From: Glandiceps talaboti
Lineage: Eukaryota; Hemichordata; Enteropneusta; Spengelidae
Length of the DNA stretch: 64,000 nt
Reading direction: 5' to 3'
Assembly (NCBI RefSeq): GCF_964340395.1
Contig: NC_135557.1
Coordinates: forward strand, 12,108,546 to 12,172,545
A program made the position numbers and the translations under genes. Positions 11,183-21,739 of this stretch are shown one piece after another (within the stretch, counting starts at the first letter, position 1; each line of letters opens with the position of its first letter). The notes below the pieces were generated by a model. That model did not search any database. It worked only from the letters and a program-made list of their open reading frames with translations, and was not told the origin of the DNA.

Positions 11183-13501
11183 TTACTTAATGAATTTAGT
11201 TGACGCTGAAGTCCTATAATTGAATCCGAAACAAGAGCTACATCGTCTGCAAAAAAGAATACAGAAAATTTCAGTCAAGTCAGGGTACAGTTGTACACCT
11301 CTAGATCCTCCTTTGGCTAGTTCTTTAGGCAATTCATTTATAAAAAACGAAAACAAGAAAGGGCTCATCATGCAGCCCTGACGGACTCCAATGACACAGC
11401 TAAAATAATCAGTAAGCCCTTCGGAGGTTCTTACACATGCCTTAACATCTTGATAAATAGCATAAAGGATTTTGAACATTTTACCATTTACACCTCCTTT
11501 TAACAGGAGATACCACAAACGCTGGCGTTCAACTGAGTCAAACGCCCTTGAGAAATCGACGAAAGCACAGTAAAATTTGCCACGTCTCAACGTGAGATAT
11601 TTCTGAACTAAGCTTTGCAAAATAAAAATATTGTCAAACGTTGAATAGCCTCTCCTAAATCCAGCTTGTGCTTCATCTACCTTGCCAAGGAGTTCCGCCC
11701 AGTATGTCAAACGAGTGTTCAAGATGGAAGTAAAAATTTTGCTGAAAATACTCAATAATGAAATGCCACGATAGTTATCTGGAGAATTGATAGAGCCTTT
11801 CTTGTGAATAGGAATCAATATCGCCTTTGCCCAATCACTTGGAAATTTACCTGATTCAAACAAATCATTAAAAATGATACACAAATACGGCACAAGGAAG
11901 TCTACATTGTACTTAAAAAATTCACCAAGAAGACAGTCCGAACCCGCAGATTTTCCGTCTTTAAGTTTGCTTATTGCAAATATAATTTCGTCGTTCTTAA
12001 TTGGACCATTCAAAATATCAAAGTCAATATCGAAATCATGTAGATCATTTCCGGCAGAGTCTAACATTTCTATCAATTCATCAGAAGTAGTAAATTCCTC
12101 GACTTCGCTAGCATTTTGTAAAAACAGATTTTGAAAATAATGAAACCAGTCATTTTGACTAATCGTATTAGTTGGTGCACGGCAAGACAATAATCTTCTC
12201 AAGGTATTCCAGAACTGTTTTGGTTCAGTAGAATTTAAAACTAGACACTTCTTCATATCGTTAAAATACGCCTGTCGCTTACTGAACACTGTGTTTTTAA
12301 ACCTTTGCCTGGCACTTTTGTATTCACGAAGTATAGATATGTCATTTGATTGCCGGAAAGATCTTAAAAGACGGTATTTCTCACGTTTTAGAAGTGAACA
12401 ATCCCTATCATACCAAGGTGGTTGTTGACGAAAATTCTGTGGCCCGGCTTTAACAGATTGAAGCATACCAGAATGTTTTGCAACAGAAAGAAGTTCACGT
12501 GTCATCAAATCGATACCAGTAAATGCACCCATACCTGGCCTCTCAATAATAGTATTCAAATTCTGTGCAGCTGACTTAAGATGGTCTGCAAAGATCTGCC
12601 TATCACCTGGGTGCCAAACGCATTTCATTATTAAATTATTCACACGTGTTACATTTGCATGTTCTGTGACTTGATTGCCCGTTGCAATACTAAAAGACAT
12701 AGGAAAATGGTCAGACTCTGAACGTAATATAATGGAAAATGACAATATACTTGAATACACGGATGACGTAACCATCGTATAGTCAACCACACTAGTACCA
12801 GAGTTAGAAACACAAGTTATTTCACCTCTGTTTTCATCACCACATACTCGACCATTTAAAATGTGCATATTAAAAGAACAGCACAGTTGAAGAAGGGAGC
12901 GACCAAAGACATTTTCCTCCTTATCTTTGGAAACACGTGGCACACTGAAATGATCTACATCATAAGGGGTTACGTCATTGATAACATATGCCCTGTCATC
13001 GTCTACAATGAAATCAGGTTCTTGGCCAGTACGGGCATTTAAGTCGCCAGTAATTATTATTTGCACATCAGGGTAATGTGTAAGAATATCTAGTAATGCA
13101 TTTTCAAATAACTCAATACCATTACGTGACGGAAGGCTATCATAAACTTTGGAATACTGTGGGGAAATGTAAACACTACAGAATAAAACATTTTTATCAA
13201 AATTAAATACACTACGATCAAATAACAGAAAAATACAGTCATGTAAGGCACTGGCCAAACGTTTAACTTTCTTAGACAGTTTTTCTTTGACAAAAACACT
13301 CACACCTCCCGGGTATCTGCCACGATTTGACTGTCTCTGTCTCACCGAGCTAAAAACTTTGTAGCCGGGGAAACTATTTACAAAGCAATCGTCACGGTCA
13401 GCCCAGGTTTCTAGAAGAGATATGACGTCGAATTTAAGGATAAAATTAGCAAAATCAAAGAAGTGCAGTTTGTTTTTTAATCCCTGTACATTCCATGTCA
13501 C
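11183..13501 (-). pseudogene. LINE ORF, endonuclease and first part of reverse transcriptase
   Basis: The frame opens with MTWNVQGLKN, the usual start of an APE-type endonuclease. LLETWAD, GDLNARTG and SDHFPMSF follow as catalytic blocks in the first 280 residues. The RT region shows AILIPIHKKG, GFRRGYSTFDNIF, the first catalytic Asp in FVDFSRAFDSV and GVRQGCMMSPFLFSFF. Just before the second catalytic block the frame slips: an extra A in the AAAA run at 11265-11268 (TTTT on the coding strand) would explain it. FADDVALV is read in the next frame at about 11230-11255, and that frame stays open into the ORF at 10045-11100. One base therefore separates it from an otherwise open element. Confidence 0.85.
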
Positions 13502-13545
13502 AAAAGAGATAGAACTTGGGCCGCGGCCAATTTCCTAATTTCCCA

Positions 13546-13562
13546 ATTCTCCATTATTAAGC
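13546..13562 (-). pseudogene. copy A lectin gene, transmembrane exon, 5' piece with target repeat
   Basis: Starts right after the acceptor (ATTATAG in minus sense) and holds GC TTA ATA ATG GAG AAT before the LINE. The first 15 bases (13546-13560) are the right target duplication. Confidence 0.75.
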
Positions 13563-13637
13563 CTATAATAACATAAAAAAACGAATGATAATAAGTTTCG
13601 GGAAAATATGTAATTATGTAAAAAAGAAATGCAAAGA

Positions 13638-13638
<1 letters not shown>

Positions 13639-13700
<62 letters not shown>

Positions 13701-13721
13701 GACAGGCATACAGACAGGCAT

Positions 13722-13802
<81 letters not shown>

Positions 13803-13871
13803 TATACAGATGTACAGATATAAAGATATACAGATATACATATGGACGAACGGACATGCGGACAGACCGAA

Positions 13872-13918
<47 letters not shown>

Positions 13919-13919
13919 A
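13639..13919. repeat. (CAGA)n array with a (GATATACA)-like interruption
   Basis: Tetranucleotide array of about 280 bases, much longer than its counterparts in B (28016-28091) and C (44474-44552). It lies in the intron between stalk and transmembrane exons. Confidence 0.95.
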
Positions 13920-14179
13920 AGACTCTCAGTATCGATAGTTTTGCAACTAATTTTAAGATATATTTTTGAGGTAGCCATAGCATGACATTTCTAAAGTATT
14001 GTTACTATGGTATCGAATATCTAATCTACTGTATAGCAATTTGTAAACTAATTTGTAGCAATTCGAAAAATATTGTGGCCCATGTTTCTGCAATAAATGA
14101 AAATACCGTAAATAAAATCAGTATTCATGACATCTCCGAAAAAAAAATATCTTCAAAATGAATACTAACACCAACTTAC

Positions 14180-14551
14180 ACTTGCACGGTCTCAATCCTT
14201 TACATTGAAATGCCTTCATCATATGATTCATGCCTGCCACATCCGTAACCATGCCGACCATATCGATGGTCATGCCTTCCACATCCGTAACCGTATCCGT
14301 AGCCATGTCTACCACATCCGTAGACGTTCCTGCTACATCCGTAATCATGTCTGTTACATACGTGGGGTTTGTTGTCATTTCATCAGTCGTTGGATTTGTT
14401 TTGTGTTGAGTCGTCTTAGATGTCTGCAGTTCTCTGACATGAGTCGGTGATTCAGTCTGTAATTGAGTCGGTGATGATGTGTAACAGATGTCGTAGTTTT
14501 TACGGAATTTTCCAAAATAATTTCCTGTCAGGTTTGGTCTAGTCATAACGT
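14180..14551 (-). pseudogene. copy A lectin gene, stalk exon (expanded)
   Basis: Acceptor TTTGCTTTCTTCAG|AC and donor T|GTAAGT define 372 bases, open in the frame given by the CTLD2 exon before it. The product begins [20 protein letters not shown], continues through [16 protein letters not shown] and [17 protein letters not shown], and ends in near-repeats such as [20 protein letters not shown]. It looks like an extracellular, probably O-glycosylated stalk between lectin domain and membrane. It is 42 bases (14 residues) longer than in B and C because of extra TDVAGM-like repeats. The rest of this gene copy is broken, so it is probably not used. Confidence 0.75.
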
Positions 14552-14632
14552 CTGAAGAAAGCAAATATATACATAAAACCAATAAGTTTACAAATACACA
14601 TACACACGGGTATATATGTGAGTGTATGTATG

Positions 14633-14638
<6 letters not shown>

Positions 14639-14716
<78 letters not shown>
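14639..14716. repeat. (TA)n tract with (TATG)n flanks
   Basis: About 75 bases of TA between TATG/CATA units, with a TG tract to about 14770. Intron between CTLD2 and stalk exons. Confidence 0.95.
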
Positions 14717-14720
<4 letters not shown>

Positions 14721-15073
14721 CATACATACATACATACATACACGTGCGTGCGTGTGTGTGTGTGTGTGTAGACAAGTTGTAGTATACAGGGTCACAGATC
14801 CAGTGACATGGAAATACTAAAATTCGATATAAATTTATTCAAAGAGGGCATGTGACATTATTATTGTGTGAGTCTTATTCAGTGTCATGAACGTCGAGAT
14901 TTTGCAATTATATATTAATCTAGGCTGCAAGTTAGGTCGATATGTTCAGTCCTAACCAATCACTGCAGACTGATAATACGAAATAACAATTCGTATCTTA
15001 GAATCTACTAAGAACCATACAAGATGGAGTTTTGGTTAAGGGTGTCTAAAATTGAAAATGAAAACATCCTCAC

Positions 15074-15141
15074 CGTATTCACACACATACAAGAAGAAAT
15101 ACCCGCAAAATTCGTCATTAAATCCTACAAATGCACGCTCT
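15074..15141 (-). pseudogene. copy A lectin gene, CTLD2 exon 3
   Basis: Acceptor TTTTTATTCCTACAG and donor G|GTGAGG frame 68 bases. The product holds GFNDEFC and ends YVCEY, the closing third of a C-type lectin domain with its last two cysteines. It enters in phase 2 and leaves in phase 1, matching exon 2 (ends TC) and the stalk exon (starts AC). Confidence 0.8.
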
Positions 15142-16476
15142 CTGTAGGAATAAAAAGCAAAATTCTTCACAGTATAAGTATCGTAATAGTTTGTGTATTT
15201 TGTGTAGGTGTTTATCAGAGTTTTGAAACATAAGACTACCTACTACTCCAAGTTTTCTCAAAACGTACTACGGAACCAGAGAGACTATAGCGTCTCAATT
15301 TGGCCGCATGATGTTCTTTACATCGCAAACAACGCTTTTTTGTTACAAATTACGGACATGCAGACGTCGACACTGATATTCGGTAGGCTCATGAAATGCT
15401 ACTTTTTATCTCACTAAGAACAAATAAATAAGCAATTTTCTGTTTTAATATTCCTTTTTTTATCCGACAGCGATGTTGATTTCTGTTCACAGTGAGAATA
15501 AGTGTATCATTTTATATGTTTTCTTTATTTTAAATATTTTAATTTATGTGAGTTCTCACAAAAAAAGGCTTGTGTGAGCCATATAAAACATCGTGCTACT
15601 CTATAGTCACTCTGGTTTGGTTGTAAGACTTGTCTACAATGGCATTAACACCATATTCAGATTATCCACCATTTAGTTTTGTTCGAAAGAAAAGTCGCAA
15701 GAGGGCGCCGTACCATATTGACTTATTAGGAATAGGAGTACACATGAAGATATCAACAAAGTTGAAATCCAACGATTCAATGAGGCCCGAAGACTTACGT
15801 CATTGAAAATAATGTTACTGGAATGTGTTAATGCAACCAACAACGTTTGCCACGAAATATATAGTAAGTACGGTCAGCAATATCTAAAAACATACAAGGT
15901 GCTTTTCATATTTATTTCATATTTATCCCTATCCCAATTTTTGAATTAAATTGTTGACAGGTGGTATTGCTTTGTCCCGGGTATAAAAAGATACAATTAT
16001 TTCTGACAAAATATTCTTAGAAGCTTGAACTGAATAATTGCCCTATATAACCTGTCTGGTACATAACTTCTATAGGGCGTTGAGAGTATCTTAATTAAAA
16101 CACTCTTATCTTCAGGTCAAGTCCATGTAAAAGAAAGTGGCCATGGCAGGATTACGGTCCATTTATATTATATATCCCTAATGAAGATTAGGGATAACCT
16201 GGATAACTTGGATACAAACATATGTGTTTCCACATTCGCCATGTCATTGTTACGCGCGCCATAGAGTTCAAAGGTCATTTATCCCGATCGAGTTAACAAA
16301 TTTTTTAAAAATAGGGATATTTTCTGACTGAAGAATGATTACCACAGCACTCAACTATTATAGAAGTTACTTCTGATAGGCAGGTTCCGAACAGCGCACC
16401 AAGTGGCCAAACTATGCAATCTTTTGTCTTTCTGATATCGGGACTAAGAATGGTATAGTGGAGGTGTGGAACTTAC
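15142..16476. other. intron of copy A, nothing further seen
   Basis: AT-rich intron between CTLD2 exons 2 and 3. The frames on either strand are not conserved in a protein-like way in B and C. Confidence 0.5.
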
Positions 16477-16627
16477 GATCTTAGCGATAAGCAATCTTCA
16501 CCAAATGTACCTCTCTGCTCATTATTAGGTTCTCCAGGATATCATGGAGTATTGGACATTGAAGTTCCATCGTAGTGAGTCCAGTGATTATCAAGTTTAT
16601 ATCCGTTGATCCAAATATCCAAATATC
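16477..16627 (-). pseudogene. copy A lectin gene, CTLD2 exon 2 with a nonsense codon
   Basis: Donor GTAAGTTCC lies directly downstream (16476 and lower). The frame reads [19 protein letters not shown], then TGA at 16542-16544, where B and C have TGG, then [19 protein letters not shown]. The EPN motif of mannose-type lectins is kept. The original acceptor is gone because an A-rich repeat block was inserted at the exon's 5' edge; CTTTAAAG|GA at 16628 could serve as a new in-frame acceptor. Confidence 0.75.
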
Positions 16628-17320
16628 CTTTAAAGAATTAAGAGTTTATTCTTTAAAGGAATATTTTATTTTCAAGAGTAAACTTGGATATTTTGTACAA
16701 AAATGTTACACCCCAAGAAAAGACTTTGAAATTCTAAGTCAAAACTAAATTTGATGGTATTCTTGGCAAAAAAAGTTTTGGCCTCAAAAATTACAAATCC
16801 TCCTATGCAAATAAGTTTGCTGCTCTTGGCCTCAAAAAGTAAAAATCTTGTTATGCAAAAAAAAATTCTGCCCTGGAAAAAAAATGTTTGGCCTCAAAAA
16901 AAAATATGATCTTGAAAAAAATTTTCGGACTCAAAAAAAAAATGTTGATCTGTAAAAAGTCTTGTTATGCAAAAAAAAAAACTGCCCTTGAAAAAAAAAA
17001 GTTTTGGCCTCAAAAAAAAATGTTTTTGATCTGGGAAAAAAAGTTTTGGCCTCAAAAGAAAATTTTTGATCTGTAAAAAACATTTTGGCCTCAAGAAGTA
17101 AAAATCTTGTTCTGCAAATAAATTTTCAGCTTTGTAAAAGGAAGTTTTGTCTTACAAATTTGAACTTTTTGCTTTGATATTTCTATTTTGAACCAAAAAA
17201 CAATAATGTTTTGTCCCATGAAGATGTTTTCTAATCCTTGAACTGAATATTTTGCTCTCCAAAAAATTAATAATTTCTTCCACAAATGGATTGTTCCTAT
17301 GTCATCTCTGGGCCACCGTA
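16628..17320. repeat. A-rich degenerate minisatellite inserted at an exon edge
   Basis: Units of about 55-60 bases built on AAAAAGTTTTGGCCTC, AATCTTGTTATGCAAAT and TTTTCTGCTCTTGG recur with many changes. Copy C lacks the block and joins the flanking sequences cleanly (47421-47470), so this is an insertion shared by A and B. Confidence 0.8.
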
Positions 17321-17727
17321 CAATATGGTGAAGAGAATTATCGTGTGTATTGAATTGAATATACTCATTACAACAATATGTATTTGATTATTATTATTAT
17401 TAACTAAAAAAAAAAACAATTTTACGATGAAATGAAACATAAACATAGACAAGGCTTGTGCTTGTAATGTATATTCTGAACACTTAATAAAAGTGTAAAA
17501 GGTTTATTATGAGGCGATATATCAAAAAACGAAAAATAATCACTCTGCCGAGTCACGTCTCTACATGCGTCTACCATTTTTCCATACCAATAATGATGTT
17601 TAAATATTGAGGAATACACAATTGTATGGGATTTAAAGTGCAAAAATATCAAATCTTGTCAATTCTCAAATTTCAAAAAGATTACTTAAAATCAACGGTA
17701 ACTGTTTCAGAATATTCCTGTACGTAC

Positions 17728-17901
17728 CATCTGCAAAAACACCATGCGCCTTTAACAATGTTACGATTTCTTGAAATTTTTCCTGGTTAGATATCCTCAA
17801 GAGATTTCCACCATCGCTATAGCAATGTTCATAGGCATAGTAAGGTGTCGCCATGTAGCTTGATATCTTGTATTTTGTACCAAGACTTGTCAACAAATTA
17901 T
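17728..17901 (-). pseudogene. copy A lectin gene, CTLD2 exon 1
   Basis: 174 bases between acceptor ACATTTAAG|AT and donor G|GTACGTAC. The product opens [17 protein letters not shown] and carries [17 protein letters not shown], the first cysteine and GG-L motif of a C-type lectin fold. The exon itself is intact. Copy A lacks everything upstream of it (CTLD1 and signal peptide). Confidence 0.8.
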
Positions 17902-18004
17902 CTTAAATGTTACACATATGGGTCTGGTTATTAGTGTGATGTGCGCAGCGTGACAATGTGTATCTGATAATGTACTGTGTTATTGTATTACCTTAAATTC
18001 CTTA

Positions 18005-18290
18005 CACACACACACACACACACACACACTCATACACACACACATATATATATATACATACATACATGCATGCATGCATGCATGCATACATACATACATA
18101 CATACATACATACATACATACATACATACATACGTACGTACGCACGTACGTACGTACGTACATACATACGTACATACATACATACATACATACATACATA
18201 CATACATACATACATACACACATACATGCACACATACATGCACACACATACATACATACATACATACATACATACATACATACATACATT

Positions 18291-18340
<50 letters not shown>
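18005..18340. repeat. compound CA / CATA / CATG / CGTA array
   Basis: (CA)n, (TA)n, (CATG)n, long (CATA)n, a (CGTA/CGCA)n block (about 18130-18173), (CATA)n again and a final (CA)n. B and C carry shorter versions at the same intron position. In A the similarity to B and C ends here. Confidence 0.95.
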
Positions 18341-18342
<2 letters not shown>

Positions 18343-18606
18343 GTGCTAGAATTAGTTTAATGTGGTCTATAATTACTTTTTATAATGGCAGCAATTAATA
18401 TTATGCACTCCTTGAATTGATTAAATGTGTTTTGATTAATTTTAATGTACTGGACTTATTTTTATGTAGTCTAGAATTAATTTTATGTATTCCTTGAATT
18501 AGTTTTTATGGTTGCTGCAATTAATATTATGTATTCCTTGAATTACTTAAATGTGTTTTGATTAATTTTATGCACTGTAAATAATTTTATGTAGTCTACA
18601 ATTGAC
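18341..18606. repeat. copy-A-only AT-rich block, two 126-bp units
   Basis: GCAATTAATATTATG recurs at 18391 and 18517 with similar downstream sequence (CCTTGAATT, ATGTGTTTTGATTAATTTTA, TTTATGTAGTCTA). It replaces the 6.6 kb that B has between about 32455 and 39080. No gene. Confidence 0.7.
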
Positions 18607-19016
18607 TCAACACCAGCTGTTTAAATCATTACTTTATTAGATGGCACCTTGTAGGGAAAATGTATTTTCGACAACAAACAGAAAGCAAATATTTGTAAAC
18701 AAATATGGCCAATCCCAAGCACCTGCGGTCGAACTGACAGTTTTTCAGCATACAAGAAATTATAACTCATTAGATGATGAGCAATTACAGACTGGAAATA
18801 TCTCCATTTTAAAAAATAGATCAAATACTCTAAGTCTAAAAACACAATGAGTGCCATAAAAATCTATTCAGAACAGAGAGGTAAAAGCACTTAACAATAA
18901 ATGACTTTACACCAATGCACTCTTCAACTGGGGAATGAATTCCTTCGTTTATATAGGCCTTTTTGATAATTTAAACCGAGCAATGATGATGAAGACTGAT
19001 CTCCTAAATCATGCAT

Positions 19017-19600
19017 CAGTGGCAACCCATCTTACGTCAATGCCAGCCCATCTTATGTCAACGGCAACCCATCTTAATGGCAACCCATCTTAAGTCAATG
19101 CCAGTCCATCTTATGTCAACAGCAACCCATCTCATGTCAACGGCAACCCATCTTATGTCAACAGCAACCCATCTCATGTCAACGGCAACCCATCTTATGT
19201 CAACAGCAACCAACCTTTCATCACTGGCAACCCATCTTAATGGCAACCCATCTTACATCAACGGCAACACATCTTATGTCAATGGCAACCCATCTTACAT
19301 CAACAGTAACCCATCTTATGTTAACAGTAACCCATGTTACGCCAACGGTAACACATCTTATGTCAATGGTAACCCATCTTATGTTAACAGTAACCCATCT
19401 TATGTCAATGGTAACCCATCTTATGTTAATGGTAACCCATCTTATGTTAACAGTTACCCATATAATGTTAACAGTAACCCATCTTACATCAACAGTAACC
19501 CATCATTCATCAACAGTAACCTATCTTATGTTAACAGTAACCCATCTTATGTTAACAGTAACCCATCTTATGTCAACGGCAATCCATCTTTAATCCCACA
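19017..19600 (+). repeat. 21-bp minisatellite, copy A
   Basis: Tandem units close to AACCCATCTTATGTTAACAG plus T, with C/T changes in TCAAC and TTAAC. Both forward frames stay open only because the unit is seven codons long. Matching arrays lie at 39497-40113 and 59713-60308. Confidence 0.9.
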
Positions 19601-20670
19601 CAAGTAAGTAAATGATATAAATAATGACTTACTTACTGACTAACTGACTGACCGACCGACCGACCGACCGACCGACCGACTGACCGACTAGTGGGTTGGG
19701 TGGTTGGTTGCTGGCTCGCTGGTTGGTTGGTTGTTTGGTTTGCTGGTTGGTTGGTTGGTTGGTTGGTTGGTTGGTTGGTTGGTTGGTTGGTTGGTTGGTT
19801 GGCTGGCTGGCTGGCTTGCTGGCTGGCTGGCTGGCTGGCTAGCCGGCTAACCGACTTGCAGGTTAGCAGGCAGGCTGGCTGGCAGGTTGTATGGCTGCCT
19901 GTCTGCATATCACATGCATGCATGCATGCCTACCTGCCTCCCTGACTGGCGGGTGGATGGTTGAGTGGTTATGGGTTGCATGGGTGTTGGACAGACTGAT
20001 TTACTGTCTGTCTGTCTGTCTGTCTGTCTGTCTGGCTTGCTGGCTGGCTGTCTGTCTGACTGACTGACTGACTGGTTAACTTCAGTGTTCGTCTATGCAA
20101 TAGATCTGTTGTACGATGCATCTCCTTTAAGTGATTATTGAATTTTAGGCAGGTTGATTCTTTAATTGTCTTGAGTATTTGTTCTCCGTTTGCAATTCTT
20201 AAAAACCCATCTTATGTTAACAGTAACCCATCTTATGTTAACAGTAACCCATCTTATGTCAACGGCAATCCATCTTTAATCCCACACAAGTAAGTAAATG
20301 ATATAAATAATGACTTACTTACTGACTAACTGACTGACTGACCGACCGACCGACCGACCGACTGACCGACTGACCGACTAGTGGGTTGGTTGGTTGGTTG
20401 CTGGCTCGCTGGTTGGTTGGTTGGTTGGTTGGTTGGTTGTTTGGTTTGCTGGTTGGTTGGTTGGTTGGTTGGTTGGCTGGCTTGCTGGCTGGCTGGCTGG
20501 CTGGCTGGCTAGCCGGCTAACCGACTCGCAGGCTAGCAGGTAGGCTGGCAGGTTGTATGGCTGCCTGTCTGCATATCACATGCATGCATGCATGCCTACC
20601 TGCCTCCCTGACTGGCGGGTGGATGGTTGAGTGGTTATGGGTTGCATGGGTGTTGGGCAGACTGATTGAC

Positions 20671-20707
<37 letters not shown>

Positions 20708-20888
20708 GGCTGGCTGGCTGGCTGTCTGTCTGTCTGTCTGACTGACTGACTGACTGACTGGTTAACTTCAGTGTTCGTCTATGCAATAGATCTGTTGTAC
20801 GATGAATCTCCTTTAAATGATTATTGAATTTTAGGCAGGTTGATTCTTTAATTGTCTTGAGTATTTGTTCTCCGTTTGCAATTCTTAA
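19535..20888. repeat. local tandem duplication, about 670 bp x 2 (copy A only)
   Basis: The end of the minisatellite, the GACC / GGTT / GGCT / CATG / CTGT / GACT tetranucleotide runs and the following unique stretch (TTCAGTGTTCGTCTATGCAAT to GTTTGCAATTCTTA) occur twice, at about 19535-20203 and 20205-20888. B and C have one copy each. Confidence 0.85.
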
Positions 20889-20983
20889 AGTTGGTCATTT
20901 TCTTCACCAGCTATAAAGATTTCCAAAAGTTAAAACTAATACGTATTTCTCTTTGTCAATGACCATCGACTCTAACCGTTGTT

Positions 20984-21137
20984 ATGGATGATGCAGACAA
21001 TGTTGGTACGAGACAACGGACTAAGGGACGATCGTACAATGTCACGCAAGCTCAACAAGCAAACATCGTTCGTTTGTGGGGGAGGAGGTCTGGCGTCAAT
21101 GAGATTGCTGAACTTAATTTTCGCACTTCTAACCAAA
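20984..21137 (+). pseudogene. transposase N-terminal helix-turn-helix fragment (copy A)
   Basis: MDDADNVGTRQRTKGRSYN is followed by TQAQQANIVRLWGRRSGVNE and IAELNF, which reads like the homeodomain-like DNA-binding N-terminus of Tc1/mariner-type transposases. The frame ends within about 50 residues. The same fragment is in B (40778) and C (60985). Confidence 0.5.
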
Positions 21138-21144
21138 CTTTCAC

Positions 21145-21154
21145 TTTCATTACT

Positions 21155-21209
<55 letters not shown>

Positions 21210-21210
21210 G
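21145..21210. repeat. (ATTT)n microsatellite
   Basis: Pure ATTT units directly left of the MITE. Absent from B and C, so it arrived with, or grew beside, the insertion. Confidence 0.95.
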
Positions 21211-21214
21211 GAGT

Positions 21215-21562
21215 AACATCAAAAGTTCAATATAATATATCTAACTTAATTGCTTAAGTTTGGGGGTGGGGGGTTTTAACGTCATACTTGGCAAATTTAG
21301 TATGATTTCAAGGCTGCTTTTACCTATAACACTGCGTACACTAGGTCCGATTTCCCAGCGGTATGTGGTTAAAATGGTTTTCTGTTTTTATTTATAATTC
21401 AGTAGTATATTGGTACGTTGTTTGAAAGTGGAAGTATACAGTATAAGTCTAAAATGATTTTCAATTTTAGGTCAGTTAAGTTAGATGGGGGTAGGGTGGG
21501 GGGGTGTCTGGGACCTAACTTAAGCAATTAAGTTAGATATATTATATTGAACTTTTGATGTT
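21215..21562. mobile_element. MITE with 46-bp terminal inverted repeats
   Basis: Left repeat 21215-21260 (AACATCAAAAGTTCAATATA..) and right repeat 21517-21562 are exact inverted copies as read, around a 256-base core without coding capacity. B (about 40966) and C (about 61173) lack it. TTACTT occurs at both outer sides (about 21150 and 21568), a possible target duplication if the (ATTT)n tract belongs to the element. Confidence 0.85.
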
Positions 21563-21739
21563 TCCCCTTACTTCTGAGATGTTGATAAAAAAATATACTT
21601 CTAATGTGAGATACAGTGCTGGGTTTACGGTAGTATTTTAATGTGTTTACCATCATACAACAAAAACCTTTTTATTTAATGCTGTTGTTCTGATTCGAAT
21701 TATCAGAATACATATTCCAATGAAGAATCTCTAGATCTT

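Larger units (their letters stand above)
9937..13545 (-). mobile_element. non-LTR retrotransposon (LINE), 3.6 kb
   Basis: Minus-strand element bracketed by a perfect 15-bp target duplication. It encodes an apurinic-type endonuclease, a reverse transcriptase and a C-terminal cysteine/histidine motif. The 3' end has a CTAATAAAAGACC segment and ACATTT just before the target repeat. The 5' end begins almost at the endonuclease start, so the copy is probably 5'-truncated and has no ORF1. Domain order fits the APE-type LINEs (CR1/Jockey/I group); I do not assign a clade. Confidence 0.9.

Noticed and set aside
14205-14450. Plus-strand frame over the stalk exon
   Set aside because: Antisense shadow of the phase-matched stalk exon.
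15024-15233. Plus-strand frame of 69 codons
   Set aside because: Antisense of CTLD2 exon 3 and its intron flanks; the minus strand explains the conservation.
16888-17094. Lys-rich and Phe-rich frames in the A-rich block
   Set aside because: Low-complexity translation of A/T runs within the degenerate minisatellite.
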